Assembly: GCA_963773945.1 (NCBI GenBank)
Contig: CAVZDD010000004.1
Span: 1-64,000 of the forward strand
DNA from: JAKIWV01 sp963773945
GTDB taxonomy: Archaea; Thermoplasmatota; Thermoplasmata; Lutacidiplasmatales; UBA184
Direction of reading: 5' to 3'
Length of the DNA stretch: 64,000 nucleotides
In this document: piece after piece, positions 35,157 to 43,974 of the stretch
Position numbering within the stretch: position 1 is the stretch's first letter
Layout: the number at the start of each line of letters is the position of its first letter
Made by a program: the position numbers and the translations under genes
The notes under the pieces: model-generated
What the model saw: the letters and a program-made list of their open reading frames with translations, nothing else
Databases searched by the model: none
Told to the model about the DNA's origin: nothing

Positions 35157-36199
35157 TCTGCTTCCTCCACATAGGTCAGGTCCGAGGACTGGCGGCGGAC
35201 GCGGCGCGTGCCGACGCCCACGAAGAGAGCGACCAGGCCGGCTCCCCCTGCGACGGCGGCGTAATCGTACAACGGAAGGCCGAGCACGCGCGTGTTCGGC
35301 GTGATGCCCAACGTGGCCTCGTAGGTGAGCGCGGTCGCCCCACCGGCACCGGCCCCGAGCGTCAGCGTCGTGGTGGCGATGCCGTTCGTAACCGTCGTCT
35401 GCGTAGAGACCGGGACGGAGGTGCCGGCGCCCGTGGTGGCCGAGGTACCGGCCTCGAAGTACTCCAACGGTTGACCGTTCGACGTCCGGACGCTTTCGAC
35501 CCGCGGGGTCACGGGGGTCGCGACGACCATGTGCTCCGAGGTCGAGAAGGCGGACCAGCTCGGCACGACGAGGACGAGAGTATCTTGGGAATTCTGCCAT
35601 GGCCACCCCTGGATCGAGAGCTGGAGGGAGACCTGTTCGGCCAGCGTCGTGTTGGCCGGAGTTCGGTCAAGCGCAAAGTTGAGCGCGATTCCGGCCGACC
35701 CGAGCGTGTCGGTGGGGGTCGCTGCGCTTGTCACGTTCACGGTCTCGGAGTAGTTCATCACGAACCACTGGGACGAGCTGGCGTTCACCGGGTCCCACGC
35801 CACCGAGCTCATGGCCGCGCTCGCGACCGGGGTTCCCGTCGTGGTGATCTCGTTGATCTGGTCCAGACCGGCGCCCATACCGGTGCCACTGAGCCCGGAC
35901 GCCGAAACGGTCACCGACGGGAGTGTCGCGTTGAACACACACAGCACGGTCCCGTTGGTCCACTCGTAGGGTTCCGGGTCGTAACCGTTCCACGCCGCTC
36001 GAGCCGGGGTGGCCGCGAGAAGCCCCACGACCGCCAAAAGGACGAGGAGCGTTCCCGCCCGCGGGAGCGTCCGGGAGAGGCGGGCGCTTGGGGACTTGTG
36101 GGGAAGTCCGCTCCTCATCGGGATGCTCCACGGGGAGGAGGCATCACCTCGTTTTTGGTGCGGCCTCGAAAACCGGTGGTCCAATCCCGAAACCTTCAT
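35153..36199 (-). CDS. secreted, C-terminally membrane-anchored protein
   Basis: A 348-residue protein with a signal peptide (TLLVLLAVVGLLAATPARAA, ending about residue 69), a Ser/Thr/Val-rich extracellular body with many N-x-S/T sites, and a C-terminal helix YAAVAGGAGLVALFVGVGTR followed by a short basic tail. I recognise no domain; the body looks like beta-sandwich surface protein. The ATG at 36199 overlaps the stop of the winged-helix gene by 4 bp, though the true start could be a later Met closer to the signal peptide. Function unknown; possibly controlled by the upstream regulator. Confidence 0.65.
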   Translation of the reverse strand: MKVSGLDHRFSRPHQKRGDASSPWSIPMRSGLPHKSPSARLSRTLPRAGTLLVLLAVVGLLAATPARAAWNGYDPEPYEWTNGTVLCVFNATLPSVTVSASGLSGTGMGAGLDQINEITTTGTPVASAAMSSVAWDPVNASSSQWFVMNYSETVNVTSAATPTDTLGSAGIALNFALDRTPANTTLAEQVSLQLSIQGWPWQNSQDTLVLVVPSWSAFSTSEHMVVATPVTPRVESVRTSNGQPLEYFEAGTSATTGAGTSVPVSTQTTVTNGIATTTLTLGAGAGGATALTYEATLGITPNTRVLGLPLYDYAAVAGGAGLVALFVGVGTRRVRRQSSDLTYVEEAE

Positions 36200-36723
36200 G
36201 GACGGAACACCTCCGACCAGGTCTCGAGCAAGCGGTCGACCCAGCCGTCCGCGTAGCTGGCGCGATAGGCGACCAGGATCCGGACCACCCGCTCCCGGTC
36301 CGCGATGCGGAACGTGCGAAATCGTTCCCGGCGGCCCGACTGCACGAGGCCGGTTTCCAAGAACCGCCGCAGGTGGATCGAGAGCCGGCCCGGGCTCAGC
36401 CCCGTGCGCTCCTCGAGCTCCGGGACCGTGAGGTCGGTGAGGGTCAGCAGCGCGCCTAGCACCCGTCGGGAGGCGTCGGAACGGGCGAGCCGCAGAAGCG
36501 TGCGGTCTCCGAGGGGAACGGTCGCCGCGAAGTAGTAGTCCTGGTGCCCGCCCTGTTCCCGATGGACGAGTCCGGCCGTAACCAGCCGGTCCAGATGGTA
36601 GGTCGTTTCCCCCCAGGCCATGCCGGTCTGCCGTTGGATCTCCCGGCTGCCGAGACCGGGCGACTGCCGGACCACGGTGTAGATTCGGCGCCGACTCTCG
36701 AGCGCGAGGAGGTCGTCCTCCAT
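36196..36723 (-). CDS. tandem winged-helix transcriptional regulator
   Basis: A 175-residue protein with two winged helix-turn-helix units: residues about 5-60 (ESRRRIYTVVRQSPGLGSRE, TYHLDRLVTAGLVHREQGGH) and about 85-145 (RRVLGALLTLTDLTVPELEE, LSIHLRRFLETGLVQSGRRE). This double-wHTH layout, with the first domain of ArsR/MarR-like type, is common in haloarchaea and Thermoplasmatota (known). It is coupled to a small membrane protein upstream and a secreted protein downstream, so a membrane-signal response is plausible. Confidence 0.85.
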   Translation of the reverse strand: MEDDLLALESRRRIYTVVRQSPGLGSREIQRQTGMAWGETTYHLDRLVTAGLVHREQGGHQDYYFAATVPLGDRTLLRLARSDASRRVLGALLTLTDLTVPELEERTGLSPGRLSIHLRRFLETGLVQSGRRERFRTFRIADRERVVRILVAYRASYADGWVDRLLETWSEVFRP

Positions 36724-36726
36724 CGC

Positions 36727-37006
36727 TCACGTTCGGCGGGGAAGCAACGCCGTGCCCAACAGGAACAGCGTGGCGACCAGGACGAGAATCAGCACGGGCC
36801 AAGACGGAGTGGCGAACGCGGCCGGCCCGCCAGGAAACTCCCCCCAGGCCCAGAGGAGCCCGACGATCAGGAGGCTGACGTTGGCGCCTGCCACGAGAAG
36901 GAGCCGCGGGTCGCGGGCGCGGGACCATGCCCCGCCGGCTGACGATCGCATTGACCGCCGAGAGGCCGGCGATGAGCGCCGCGACGAACAGCTCGGGGAG
37001 GCCCAT
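36727..37006 (-). CDS. small membrane protein, split by one frameshift
   Basis: The ATG at 37006 starts a first helix MGLPELFVAALIAGLSAVNA, and the next frame supplies two more (LLLVAGANVSLLIVGLLWAW and SWPVLILVLVATLFLLGTAL). Deleting one G from the GGCGGGGC run near 36930 joins them, giving about 92 residues with three membrane helices. It is the first gene of the operon, ending 3 bp before the winged-helix gene. A TATA-like GGTTAAGTGG about 30 bp upstream implies a leaderless mRNA. No family recognised. Confidence 0.5.
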
Positions 37007-37083
37007 AAGACGGGCATCCCGGGCCGGCCCACTTAACCGCTTGGTTCCTTCGTCGCCCTGTCCCCCGGGTCGGAACTCCCCTC

Positions 37084-37836
37084 TTAACGCCCCCGCTGGG
37101 CGCGCCGACGGACCGGGGGAAGGGGACGGACCCCCACGAACAGGCCTCGGTCTAGCATGAGGCCCTGTCGATAGAATCGGGACCGGAGTCCCGCCTTCCG
37201 GAGCCATTTCAGGGTAGTAGCGTGCTCGAAGAGGCCGGAGATTCCGGTGACGGCCTTGTAGTGGACCCCTCGACCCTTCCGAGCGATGAGAAAATGCATT
37301 CGGAGAATGGATTGGCTCCCCCGGGCCGTCGAATACGACGCGCGGGCGAGCTTGAGGTCCAACGTGCCGGCCGTGAGCAGATGGACCATCCCGACGTGCC
37401 AGGTCTTCGGCGTGAACCAGGGTTCGATGATTAACACTCCCCCCGGCTTCACGTGGGCGGCCAGGGACGCAATGGCCCGACGGAGACCCGACTCCGTTCG
37501 CACGTGGCCGATCGCGCTGAATAGACAGGAGACGACGTCAAACTGCTTCCCGAGGCGGAACGTGCGCATGTCCCCGCGCTCGAATCGGACGCCGGGGACT
37601 TCCCGGCGCGCGACGCGCAACATCTGGGAGCTGGCGTCGACGCCCGTGCACCGGAATCGCCGGGAGAGGTATCGAAGGTGCCGGCCCGTTCCACACCCGA
37701 CGTCGAGCCATTCGCGGCCTCCCGAGCGACCGTAGCGGCGGACCAGGCCGATCAGACGAGTGGTCTCCCGGCGGTAGTTCTTGAACGAATTCATCAGGTC
37801 GTAGTACTCCGCCATTTCGGAGAAGAGGCCGGTCAT
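37084..37836 (-). CDS. SAM-dependent methyltransferase
   Basis: A 250-residue class I methyltransferase: motif I WLDVGCGTGRHLRYLSRRF, motif II CTGVDASSQML, DVVSCLFSAIGHV and VKPGGVLIIEPWFTP. The family resembles TylM1/DesVI-type amino-sugar N-methyltransferases (EMAEYYDLM at the N-terminus), but the substrate is unknown. It follows the ABC transporter permease by 52 bp on the same strand and may belong to the PadR-drrAB transcript. Confidence 0.88.
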   Translation of the reverse strand: MTGLFSEMAEYYDLMNSFKNYRRETTRLIGLVRRYGRSGGREWLDVGCGTGRHLRYLSRRFRCTGVDASSQMLRVARREVPGVRFERGDMRTFRLGKQFDVVSCLFSAIGHVRTESGLRRAIASLAAHVKPGGVLIIEPWFTPKTWHVGMVHLLTAGTLDLKLARASYSTARGSQSILRMHFLIARKGRGVHYKAVTGISGLFEHATTLKWLRKAGLRSRFYRQGLMLDRGLFVGVRPLPPVRRRAQRGR

Positions 37837-37888
37837 TTCGGGCGGCCGAAACGGAGGGCCGATTTGAATACGTGGGGGAGGGCGGGGC

Positions 37889-38731
37889 TTACTCGGCCTT
37901 CAGATACTTCGCGGCGACGATCGTTCCGATGACCACCATCAGGGTGGCGAATATCGCGACGTAGCCGAGGTAGGCCCAGTGCGCCACGCCCGAGACGACG
38001 ATGTCCCGGCCGAAGAGCGCCGAGTAGCCGACCGGGTTCCAGTTCGCAATCACCTGCATCCAGTACGGGAAGTTCGCCGACGGGAAGAGTGCGCCGCTAG
38101 CGAACATCAACGGCATCGTGATGAAGTTCGAGATGACGCCGGGCGTCTGCCAGTCGGTGCTGGAGGCCGTCACCGCCAGGAACAAGCAGGAGAAGCCAAA
38201 CCCGAGGAGAACCAGGTCGAGGATCCAGGCCGCCCACATGACGGGGTCGCCGTTGAACCGGACGCCGAAGATCAGCGCGGCGGCCACCATGACGGGAATC
38301 TGGACCAAGCCCCGGCTCGCGGACCCCAACGCTTTGGCGAGGTAGACAGTCGCCCGGCGGGTCGGGGTGAGCAAAATCCGCTTCATGTAACCGAACCGCT
38401 TGTCCTGAATCGTACTCATCGCGCCGAACATCCCCACCGTCAGCATCGAGGTGGAGAGCACCCCGGGCAGCAGGAACTGGAGGTAGCTCTGGATGTGGGT
38501 ATGGAGGAGCAGGTCGAGCGTACTGAGGGGTACCGCTGCGAAGCTGTTGCCGAAGAACAGGAGCCACATGAACGGCTGCACGATTGTGATTACGAGCACC
38601 CAGGGATTCCGGAACGTGCGCAGGAGCTCCCGGGCGTAAAGTCCCACGAACTGGCTTCCTTGGCCGAAGATCGGGCCGGACGTGACCTCGGGCGTCTTGA
38701 CGACGGTCGCGAACCGCGTTTCGCTGCTCAT
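37889..38731 (-). CDS. ABC-2 type transporter permease (DrrB-like)
   Basis: A 280-residue membrane protein with six helices, starting with a cytoplasmic segment and LRTFRNPWVLVITIVQPFMW. It has DKRFGYMKRILLTPTRRATV, the conserved cytoplasmic coupling region of ABC-2 permeases of the daunorubicin-resistance type, and ASGALFPSANFPYWMQVIAN near the last helices. It partners with the ATPase gene that overlaps it by 4 bp. The exported molecule may be a drug, lipid or lipid-linked compound. Confidence 0.92.
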   Translation of the reverse strand: MSSETRFATVVKTPEVTSGPIFGQGSQFVGLYARELLRTFRNPWVLVITIVQPFMWLLFFGNSFAAVPLSTLDLLLHTHIQSYLQFLLPGVLSTSMLTVGMFGAMSTIQDKRFGYMKRILLTPTRRATVYLAKALGSASRGLVQIPVMVAAALIFGVRFNGDPVMWAAWILDLVLLGFGFSCLFLAVTASSTDWQTPGVISNFITMPLMFASGALFPSANFPYWMQVIANWNPVGYSALFGRDIVVSGVAHWAYLGYVAIFATLMVVIGTIVAAKYLKAE

Positions 38732-39723
38732 TGCCGGGCCCTCCGTACGTTGGCGTAGAACTTCCGATAATCATGGACCTCGTTGGTCCCCTCATCGAGC
38801 TTCCGGCCGGTCAGGTCGAGGAAGACGGTCTCGAGGCTCGGTTCCTGCACGTTGATCCGGCGGATGTCGCTCGTCTTCAGTCGTTGGAAGAGGTTCGGCA
38901 GCGCCTCGTCGGCTGAGGGAGTCCGCAAGATCCACGTCTTGCCCTGGGAGCGGACGTCGGTGATGCCCGGGACCGCCCGGAGCATCTCCTCCGTCACGTT
39001 CTCGGTGGTCTCGAGGTCGATGAAGTCGGCACGGATCCGGGACTTGAGTTCGGTCGGCGTGCCCGACGCGACGAACTTCCCATGGTCGATGATCGAGATC
39101 TGGTTGCAGAGCGCGTCGGCCTCTTCGATATAGTGGCTCGTGAGGAGCACCGTGACCCCGAACTCCTTGTTTACGCCGGTGATGAGTTCCCAGAGCATCC
39201 GGCGGGTCCCGGGGTCGAGCCCGATCGTCGGCTCATCCATGAATATCACGGAGGGCTGATGCAGCAGCGCGAGGGCGATCTCGAGCTTCTTCCGCATCCC
39301 GGTCGAGAAGGTGCTCACCTTGTCGTTCTGGCGGTCGGTGAGGTCAAAGTACCGAAGGAGGTCCTCCGCCCGGGGCCGCCAATCCTTGAGGCGCTGGAGC
39401 TTCGCCTGCAGCCAGAGATTCTCCATTCCGGTGAAATCGTCATCCAGGATGACTTCCGCCGCCACCCAGCCAATCCGGGCCTTGACCTCCATCGGCTGGC
39501 GACGCACATCGTACCCGGCCACGGTCGCTTCCCCGGCCGAGAGGTCGCTCAGACCGGTCAGGAGTTTGATGATCGTCGTCTTCCCGGCCCCGTTCGGGCC
39601 GAGCAGGCCGAAGACCCCGCCCGAAGGGACATTCATGTCAACGTGGTCGACGGCCGTCAGCTTCCCGTAGACCTTGGTCAGGTCGTGAGCCCAGATCGCG
39701 GAGCCGTCGTGGGCGTCAATCAT
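38728..39723 (-). CDS. ABC transporter ATP-binding protein (DrrA-like)
   Basis: A 331-residue ABC ATPase: Walker A GLLGPNGAGKTTIIKLLTGL, signature FSTGMRKKLEIALALLHQP (a variant of LSGGQ usual for this subfamily), Walker B VIFMDEPTIGLDP and switch His in LLTSHYIEEA. The C-terminal 90 residues form the DrrA-type regulatory extension. The ATG at 39723 overlaps the PadR stop (ATGA) and the gene end overlaps the permease start, so regulator, ATPase and permease are all coupled. Confidence 0.94.
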   Translation of the reverse strand: MIDAHDGSAIWAHDLTKVYGKLTAVDHVDMNVPSGGVFGLLGPNGAGKTTIIKLLTGLSDLSAGEATVAGYDVRRQPMEVKARIGWVAAEVILDDDFTGMENLWLQAKLQRLKDWRPRAEDLLRYFDLTDRQNDKVSTFSTGMRKKLEIALALLHQPSVIFMDEPTIGLDPGTRRMLWELITGVNKEFGVTVLLTSHYIEEADALCNQISIIDHGKFVASGTPTELKSRIRADFIDLETTENVTEEMLRAVPGITDVRSQGKTWILRTPSADEALPNLFQRLKTSDIRRINVQEPSLETVFLDLTGRKLDEGTNEVHDYRKFYANVRRARQ

Positions 39724-40271
39724 CCGGCCCTCCCACGCGGAGCGGAACGGCGGGGCGCCGGCGCGGCTCGGAGGGACGCGCTCGCCCGCGTGAGTTCCGT
39801 CAGGACCGTCCGGCGAAGATAGGCCCGCTCGGGGGTACTCAATGCCTCTTCCTCCCCGCCGACAAGCGCCTCGCTCATGGTCAGGGCCTGACGCACGCGC
39901 CGGAGGGCGATCTCGACCCGTCGCTCCGGCTCGACCATGTCCAACATGAGCCGCCAGGAGCCGCTGAAGCGTTCGGCCCACTGCGCCCGGGCGGCGCGCA
40001 TCTCCGAAAGATGCCGCCGACCGGCGGCGGTGATGAAGTACAGCCGGCGACTTCCGCGACGCTCGGTCCGGACCAGCCGCCGGGCCTCGAGCGAACGGAA
40101 GGCCGGATAGATCGCCCCGGGGCTCGGATTCCAGAGGCCGTGACTGCGGCTCGCAATCTGGGTCGACAGTTGGTGAACATAGATGGGGGTCCGGTCGAGC
40201 ACGGTGAGAGCGTAATGGCCGAGGAAGCCCCGTTGCCATCCGGGGGTGCGGTCCCGGCCCTTGGCGACCAT
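39720..40271 (-). CDS. PadR-family transcriptional regulator
   Basis: A 183-residue PadR protein. The winged helix covers about residues 15-85: GHYALTVLDRTPIYVHQLST, PSPGAIYPAFRSLEARRLVR, YFITAAGRRHLSEMRA. The C-terminal helical region is the dimerisation and effector part. PadR proteins upstream of drrAB genes repress them and respond to the transported compound (known arrangement). Two TATCGATA boxes lie 40-60 bp upstream of the start, and TTAAGTA lies about 26 bp upstream, giving a leaderless start at 40271. Confidence 0.9.
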   Translation of the reverse strand: MVAKGRDRTPGWQRGFLGHYALTVLDRTPIYVHQLSTQIASRSHGLWNPSPGAIYPAFRSLEARRLVRTERRGSRRLYFITAAGRRHLSEMRAARAQWAERFSGSWRLMLDMVEPERRVEIALRRVRQALTMSEALVGGEEEALSTPERAYLRRTVLTELTRASASLRAAPAPRRSAPRGRAG

Positions 40272-40313
40272 GGACCCGCGAGCGGGTCGCCGTACTTAAC
40301 GCCCACGGGGTGG

Positions 40314-40332
40314 TATCGATACAGTATCGATA
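40314..40332. promoter_or_regulatory. PadR operator: two TATCGATA palindromes
   Basis: TATCGATA at 40314-40321 and at 40325-40332, 11 bp centre to centre, so both face the same side of the helix. They lie just upstream of padR and overlap a second AT-rich CTATAT element on the minus strand. PadR proteins often bind such short palindromes to repress their own operon. Confidence 0.6.
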
Positions 40333-40387
40333 TAGTAAATTTGACCGCCCGCGCCCGGAGCCGAGGGTTCGATCTCGCCGGAGGAGT

Positions 40388-40651
40388 TCATTGGACCGTG
40401 CGGCGCGCGATCAGAATGAAACCGATCCGCACGACCACGGTCACCGCGAAGAACAGGATCAGGATCAGGAGGAGCTCCCAGATCAGGGTCGGGCCGGTGA
40501 TCTTCTGGAGCGCGGCGGTGCCGATCAGTTGGAGCACGCCGAACACCACGAGCCAGCCGACCAGGTCGGTAACGACCTCGAGGCCCAGACGGCCCCAGGA
40601 GGGCTGCCGGATGCGACCGTCCGAGGAGACTTCTGGACTGAGCTGAGCCAC
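40388..40651 (-). CDS. small membrane protein
   Basis: Taking the GTG at 40651 gives 87 residues: a polar N-terminus, then helix 1 VTDLVGWLVVFGVLQLIGTA and helix 2 ELLLILILFFAVTVVVRIGF, ending with a basic ARRTVQ. The start is uncertain: in-frame codons continue upstream through a tandem repeat, so longer forms are possible. No family recognised; it may be a small integral membrane protein of the DUF-type found beside transporters. Confidence 0.5.
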   Translation of the reverse strand: MAQLSPEVSSDGRIRQPSWGRLGLEVVTDLVGWLVVFGVLQLIGTAALQKITGPTLIWELLLILILFFAVTVVVRIGFILIARRTVQ

Positions 40652-40716
40652 GCGGCCCGGCTCCGCCCCCCCTCTGCCCTGAGCCACGCGAACCCGCTCC
40701 GCCCCCCCTACTCGAA
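40645..40716. repeat. 36-bp tandem duplication
   Basis: Two consecutive copies starting TGAGCCACGCG and containing CTCCGCCCCCCCT, with a few mismatches. The duplication sits at the 5' edge of the small membrane gene and encodes VRVAQGRGGAEPGRVAQ if translated on the minus strand. The rest of the gap to the RIO kinase (40717-40970) shows no gene. Confidence 0.6.
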
Positions 40717-40970
40717 AGGGGTTGATGGTTCTGTTGGCCGGGGGGACGCATCCCCGAGCGGGCCGACGGCGGCCCATCAGTGTTAGATAGGTCCGGGACG
40801 GTGGGAAGGGTGGCCCTCGGCCAGGAGGTTCTCGGTGGAATGACGATCGGAGTGCTCCGTACGGCCCCGAGAACCGCCTAGTCGGTCGTCGTCCCGCCGG
40901 GCCCTCGTTCTCGCGTGCCGGCCGGCCCTCCGGCCCCATCGATCCTCCCGGTCTCGGACCGAGTGATCAA

Positions 40971-41711
40971 ATGCCCAACACTCCCTATCTGGACAACAGC
41001 GTGCGTTGGCGGATCGATACCGGGAACGTGAGCTTTCACGAGCCCGGATACCGCGAGGTAGCGGAAGCGATCCTCGATGCGGGCCTCGCGACCGAGGTCC
41101 TCCAGCGGATCGGGTCCGGGAAAGAGGCCGACGTGTACCTTTGCCTCGACGGGGGCCGTCGCCTCGCCGTGAAGTCGTACCGGTTGTACCGGACCAATCA
41201 TCGCGGCGGCCGTCCGGTCAAGCTCGAAACGATGGGGCAGCAGGCGGAGCGAGAGTACGAGTTCCTCGTCCACGCGTGTCGGGGAGGAGTACGCGTACCC
41301 GAACCCGTTCGCCGCGAGGAAAACATGTTGTCGATGGAGTATCTGGGTACCCTCGAGTCTCCGGCCCCGCGCCTGCAAGAGGTCACTCCGTCGAACCCGG
41401 CCCAGCTGGCGACGGAGACGTTGCAGGAAGTGGAGCGGTTGGCGGAGGCGGGCATCATTCACTCGGACCTGAGCCCCTTCAACGTCCTAATCGACCGGGA
41501 CCACCCCTGGATCATCGACCTGGCGGTGGGAGTGTGGGTCGACCGACTGGGCACGTCTCCGTGGATGCGCCTCGAGGAAGCGAAGAACTTCCTAAACCGG
41601 GGAGTGGGAGCCATGGTCCGGTACTTCCGGAAACACGGGGAGCAGATTGAAACGGAGGAATTCGTCGAGAGAATCCTGGACAAGCTCGACCGCTTCGGGG
41701 TCCGTACGTGA
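40971..41711 (+). CDS. RIO-type atypical protein kinase
   Basis: A 246-residue RIO kinase: P-loop equivalent IGSGKEADVYLCL, the Lys of LAVKSYRLYRTN, catalytic loop GIIHSDLSPFNVLID and metal-binding Asp in WIIDLAVGVW (RIO proteins more often have IIDxxQ here). In Archaea, Rio1 and Rio2 act in small-subunit ribosome maturation (known). The length fits a Rio1-type core. The ATG at 40971 is the only sensible start. A useful archaeal/eukaryotic marker in this window. Confidence 0.9.
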   Translation: MPNTPYLDNSVRWRIDTGNVSFHEPGYREVAEAILDAGLATEVLQRIGSGKEADVYLCLDGGRRLAVKSYRLYRTNHRGGRPVKLETMGQQAEREYEFLVHACRGGVRVPEPVRREENMLSMEYLGTLESPAPRLQEVTPSNPAQLATETLQEVERLAEAGIIHSDLSPFNVLIDRDHPWIIDLAVGVWVDRLGTSPWMRLEEAKNFLNRGVGAMVRYFRKHGEQIETEEFVERILDKLDRFGVRT

Positions 41712-41748
41712 CTTCATCTGGCCCTCCCCCGTTCGCGCCCGGTGACCC

Positions 41749-42597
41749 ATGGGCGGGGAACACGAGGAAGGGACGCTTCCGGCCGGCGATGGAACCCGGC
41801 TCTACTGGCAGTCCTGGAGACCCGACGGCACCCCGACGGCACTCCTGTTCGTCATCCACGGCCTCAAGGACCATAGCGAGCGGTACGCCGCGATGGCCGC
41901 CGAATTGAACGCCCGGGGCATCGCGGTCGCGGCGTTCGACCTTCGAGGCCACGGACGCTCCGAGGGCCGCCGGGCCTGGGTGCGCCGGTTCGAGGAGTAC
42001 CTCGACGACGCGGAGCTCGTGCTGCGGACGGTGCGGCACGAGTACCCTTCCACGCCGCTCTTTCTCTTCGGGCACAGTATGGGCGGCGCAATCGTCACCC
42101 GGATGGTCATCGAGCGACCTCCGTCGGTCGCCGGATTCGTACTGAGCGCTCCCGCGCTCGCGCCCGGCGCGGGCGTGTCCAATGTGGCCATCGGATTCAC
42201 CAAGTTCCTCTCCGCCATCGCTCCCGGCGCCGCGGTCTTCCGGACCGCGAACTCGGACTTCTCGCGGGACCCCACCGTCGTGGCGGCGATGGACCAGGAC
42301 CCGCTCATTTTCCAGAAACCGGCTCCGGCGCGAACCGCCGCCGAGTTGTTGCGGGCGATGGACCGTGTACGGGCCGGGACCCCGCGGCTTACCGTCCCGT
42401 TCCTTGCGATGCACGGGACGGCCGACCGGCTTACGAATCCCGCCGGAACCCAGGCCCTCCGCGACGGCGCGGCGTCCCCCGATAAAACCCTCCAGCTGTA
42501 CCCGGGCCTCTACCACGACCTCGTCCACGAACCGGAGCGCGCCACGGTCCTCCGGGACCTGACGGGCTGGCTCGAAGCGCGCATCCCCGCGACCTGA
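41749..42597 (+). CDS. alpha/beta hydrolase (monoacylglycerol lipase-like)
   Basis: A 282-residue serine hydrolase of the lysophospholipase/monoacylglycerol lipase group: LLFVIHGLKDHSERY with the oxyanion HG, AAFDLRGHGRSEG, nucleophile elbow LFGHSMGGAI, catalytic Asp in MHGTADRL and His in GLYHDLVHEPER. It is cytoplasmic. It starts 37 bp after the RIO kinase gene and is followed by an MFS transporter, possibly one transcript. Substrate probably a fatty ester. Confidence 0.9.
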   Translation: MGGEHEEGTLPAGDGTRLYWQSWRPDGTPTALLFVIHGLKDHSERYAAMAAELNARGIAVAAFDLRGHGRSEGRRAWVRRFEEYLDDAELVLRTVRHEYPSTPLFLFGHSMGGAIVTRMVIERPPSVAGFVLSAPALAPGAGVSNVAIGFTKFLSAIAPGAAVFRTANSDFSRDPTVVAAMDQDPLIFQKPAPARTAAELLRAMDRVRAGTPRLTVPFLAMHGTADRLTNPAGTQALRDGAASPDKTLQLYPGLYHDLVHEPERATVLRDLTGWLEARIPAT

Positions 42598-42659
42598 CCG
42601 CCCCGGTGGTCCGGTCACGACTGGCTTGTACCGGTACGGGGTCGGTCGCGAGGACCCCT

Positions 42660-43883
42660 ATGGCCGACATGGATCACCCTCCCCCGCCCGCCTCGGGCGT
42701 CCGACTACCGGCCATCGTCGCGCTCTTCGCCGGTGTGTTCGCGCTCGAGATCATGTGGACGACGGCGGAGATCCTCCTCCCGCTCATCGGGGTCTCGTTC
42801 CACGTCGGGGTGGCCCAGCTCGGTCTCGTGGTGGCCGGCTTTCCCATCGGGTACGCGGTGACTTCGCTCCCGTCGGGCCTGGCTGTGCTCCGGTGGGGGC
42901 ATCGGACCACCCTGGTGCTCGGCTTGCTCCTGATGGGCATCGCGGGTTTGGCCTCCATCACCGCCACTTCCTCCACGGAGTTGGCGGCGCTACGCATCGC
43001 CGCGGGTGCCGGCGGAGGGCTGTTCTTCGCTCCGGCGCTTGCGTTCCAGGCCGAACTCCTCCCGGTGCGGTTCCGGTCGCTCGTCATCGGACTGTTCGTG
43101 AGCACCGGGCTCGGGTTCGGCGGAGCCCTCGGGTTTGTGCTCGGGTCCCTCTGGGGACCCACGTACGGCTGGGCCCTCGTGTTCGGCGTCGCCGCTTCCC
43201 TTTCCGTCGCCGTGGCGGTCGTCTGCGCGCTCTCGCTTCCGGCCCTTCACCACCCCGACGCGCCCCGTCGACCGCTGGATCGGCTTGCCACCGCGCGTCG
43301 GGTGCTCCGATCCCAGTCGGTCTGGGGAATTGCGGTGGGTTTCGCCGGCATCTCGATGGCCATCGCCGTTGGTCTGGACTTCATTTCCAAGTTCCTGCAT
43401 GACGTGCACCCCGGATGGGGGCTCTCACTCGCGGGGATCCTCGGCGCGGTAGGACTTGTCTCGACGATTCCGGGGAGTCTGCTTGGGACCTGGGCCAGCG
43501 AGCGAGGGGCCGACCGAAGACTGGTGGCAGGGCTCGTCGTTCTCGTCTTTGGGACCCTCGCCATCACGATCCCGTTCTTGGATGCCGCGGAGCTCGTCGC
43601 AGACTTCGTTGTGCTAGGCCTCATGGCCGGCGCCACCCTTCCGATTTTCTTCGAAATGCTCTCACATATCCCCGAAGTACAGGGGGGCGGGTCGGCCGTC
43701 GCCGTCGGATTCTTGGAAACCAGCCAAACGGTGTGCCAGGGCGTCGCCGCGTTGGCCTTCGCCCTCGCCGTGTTGCTGAGCGGCTACACGTGGAGCTGGA
43801 TCGCCTTCGGAGCGCTGGCCATCGCCACCTTGCCTGCCCTTGCGTTCGTGGTACCGAACCGGGCGACTCCGTACCCGACCTGA
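42660..43883 (+). CDS. MFS transporter
   Basis: A 407-residue major facilitator with 12 predicted helices. The first helix ALFAGVFALEIMWTTAEIL and the loop 2-3 region GLAVLRWGHRTTLVLG (a variant of the MFS G-x-x-x-D/R-x-x-G motif) are visible, with LLGTWASERGADRRLVAGLV as its counterpart in the second half. The substrate is unknown. ATG 42660 or 42669 are both possible starts; the upstream part of the frame is non-coding in character. Confidence 0.88.
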   Translation: MADMDHPPPPASGVRLPAIVALFAGVFALEIMWTTAEILLPLIGVSFHVGVAQLGLVVAGFPIGYAVTSLPSGLAVLRWGHRTTLVLGLLLMGIAGLASITATSSTELAALRIAAGAGGGLFFAPALAFQAELLPVRFRSLVIGLFVSTGLGFGGALGFVLGSLWGPTYGWALVFGVAASLSVAVAVVCALSLPALHHPDAPRRPLDRLATARRVLRSQSVWGIAVGFAGISMAIAVGLDFISKFLHDVHPGWGLSLAGILGAVGLVSTIPGSLLGTWASERGADRRLVAGLVVLVFGTLAITIPFLDAAELVADFVVLGLMAGATLPIFFEMLSHIPEVQGGGSAVAVGFLETSQTVCQGVAALAFALAVLLSGYTWSWIAFGALAIATLPALAFVVPNRATPYPT

Positions 43884-43974
43884 ACCCAGCCGAATCCTAC
43901 CGGGGGGCGGGGTAGGAAAAGCCCCAAACCGAATGATTAAGTAGGCCGTTCCGGACTCCGGGCCGGGTGATTTT

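Noticed and set aside
40645..40716. Tandem repeat considered as a start of a CRISPR array
   Set aside because: Only two adjacent copies with no spacers and no cas genes nearby; it is a plain duplication.
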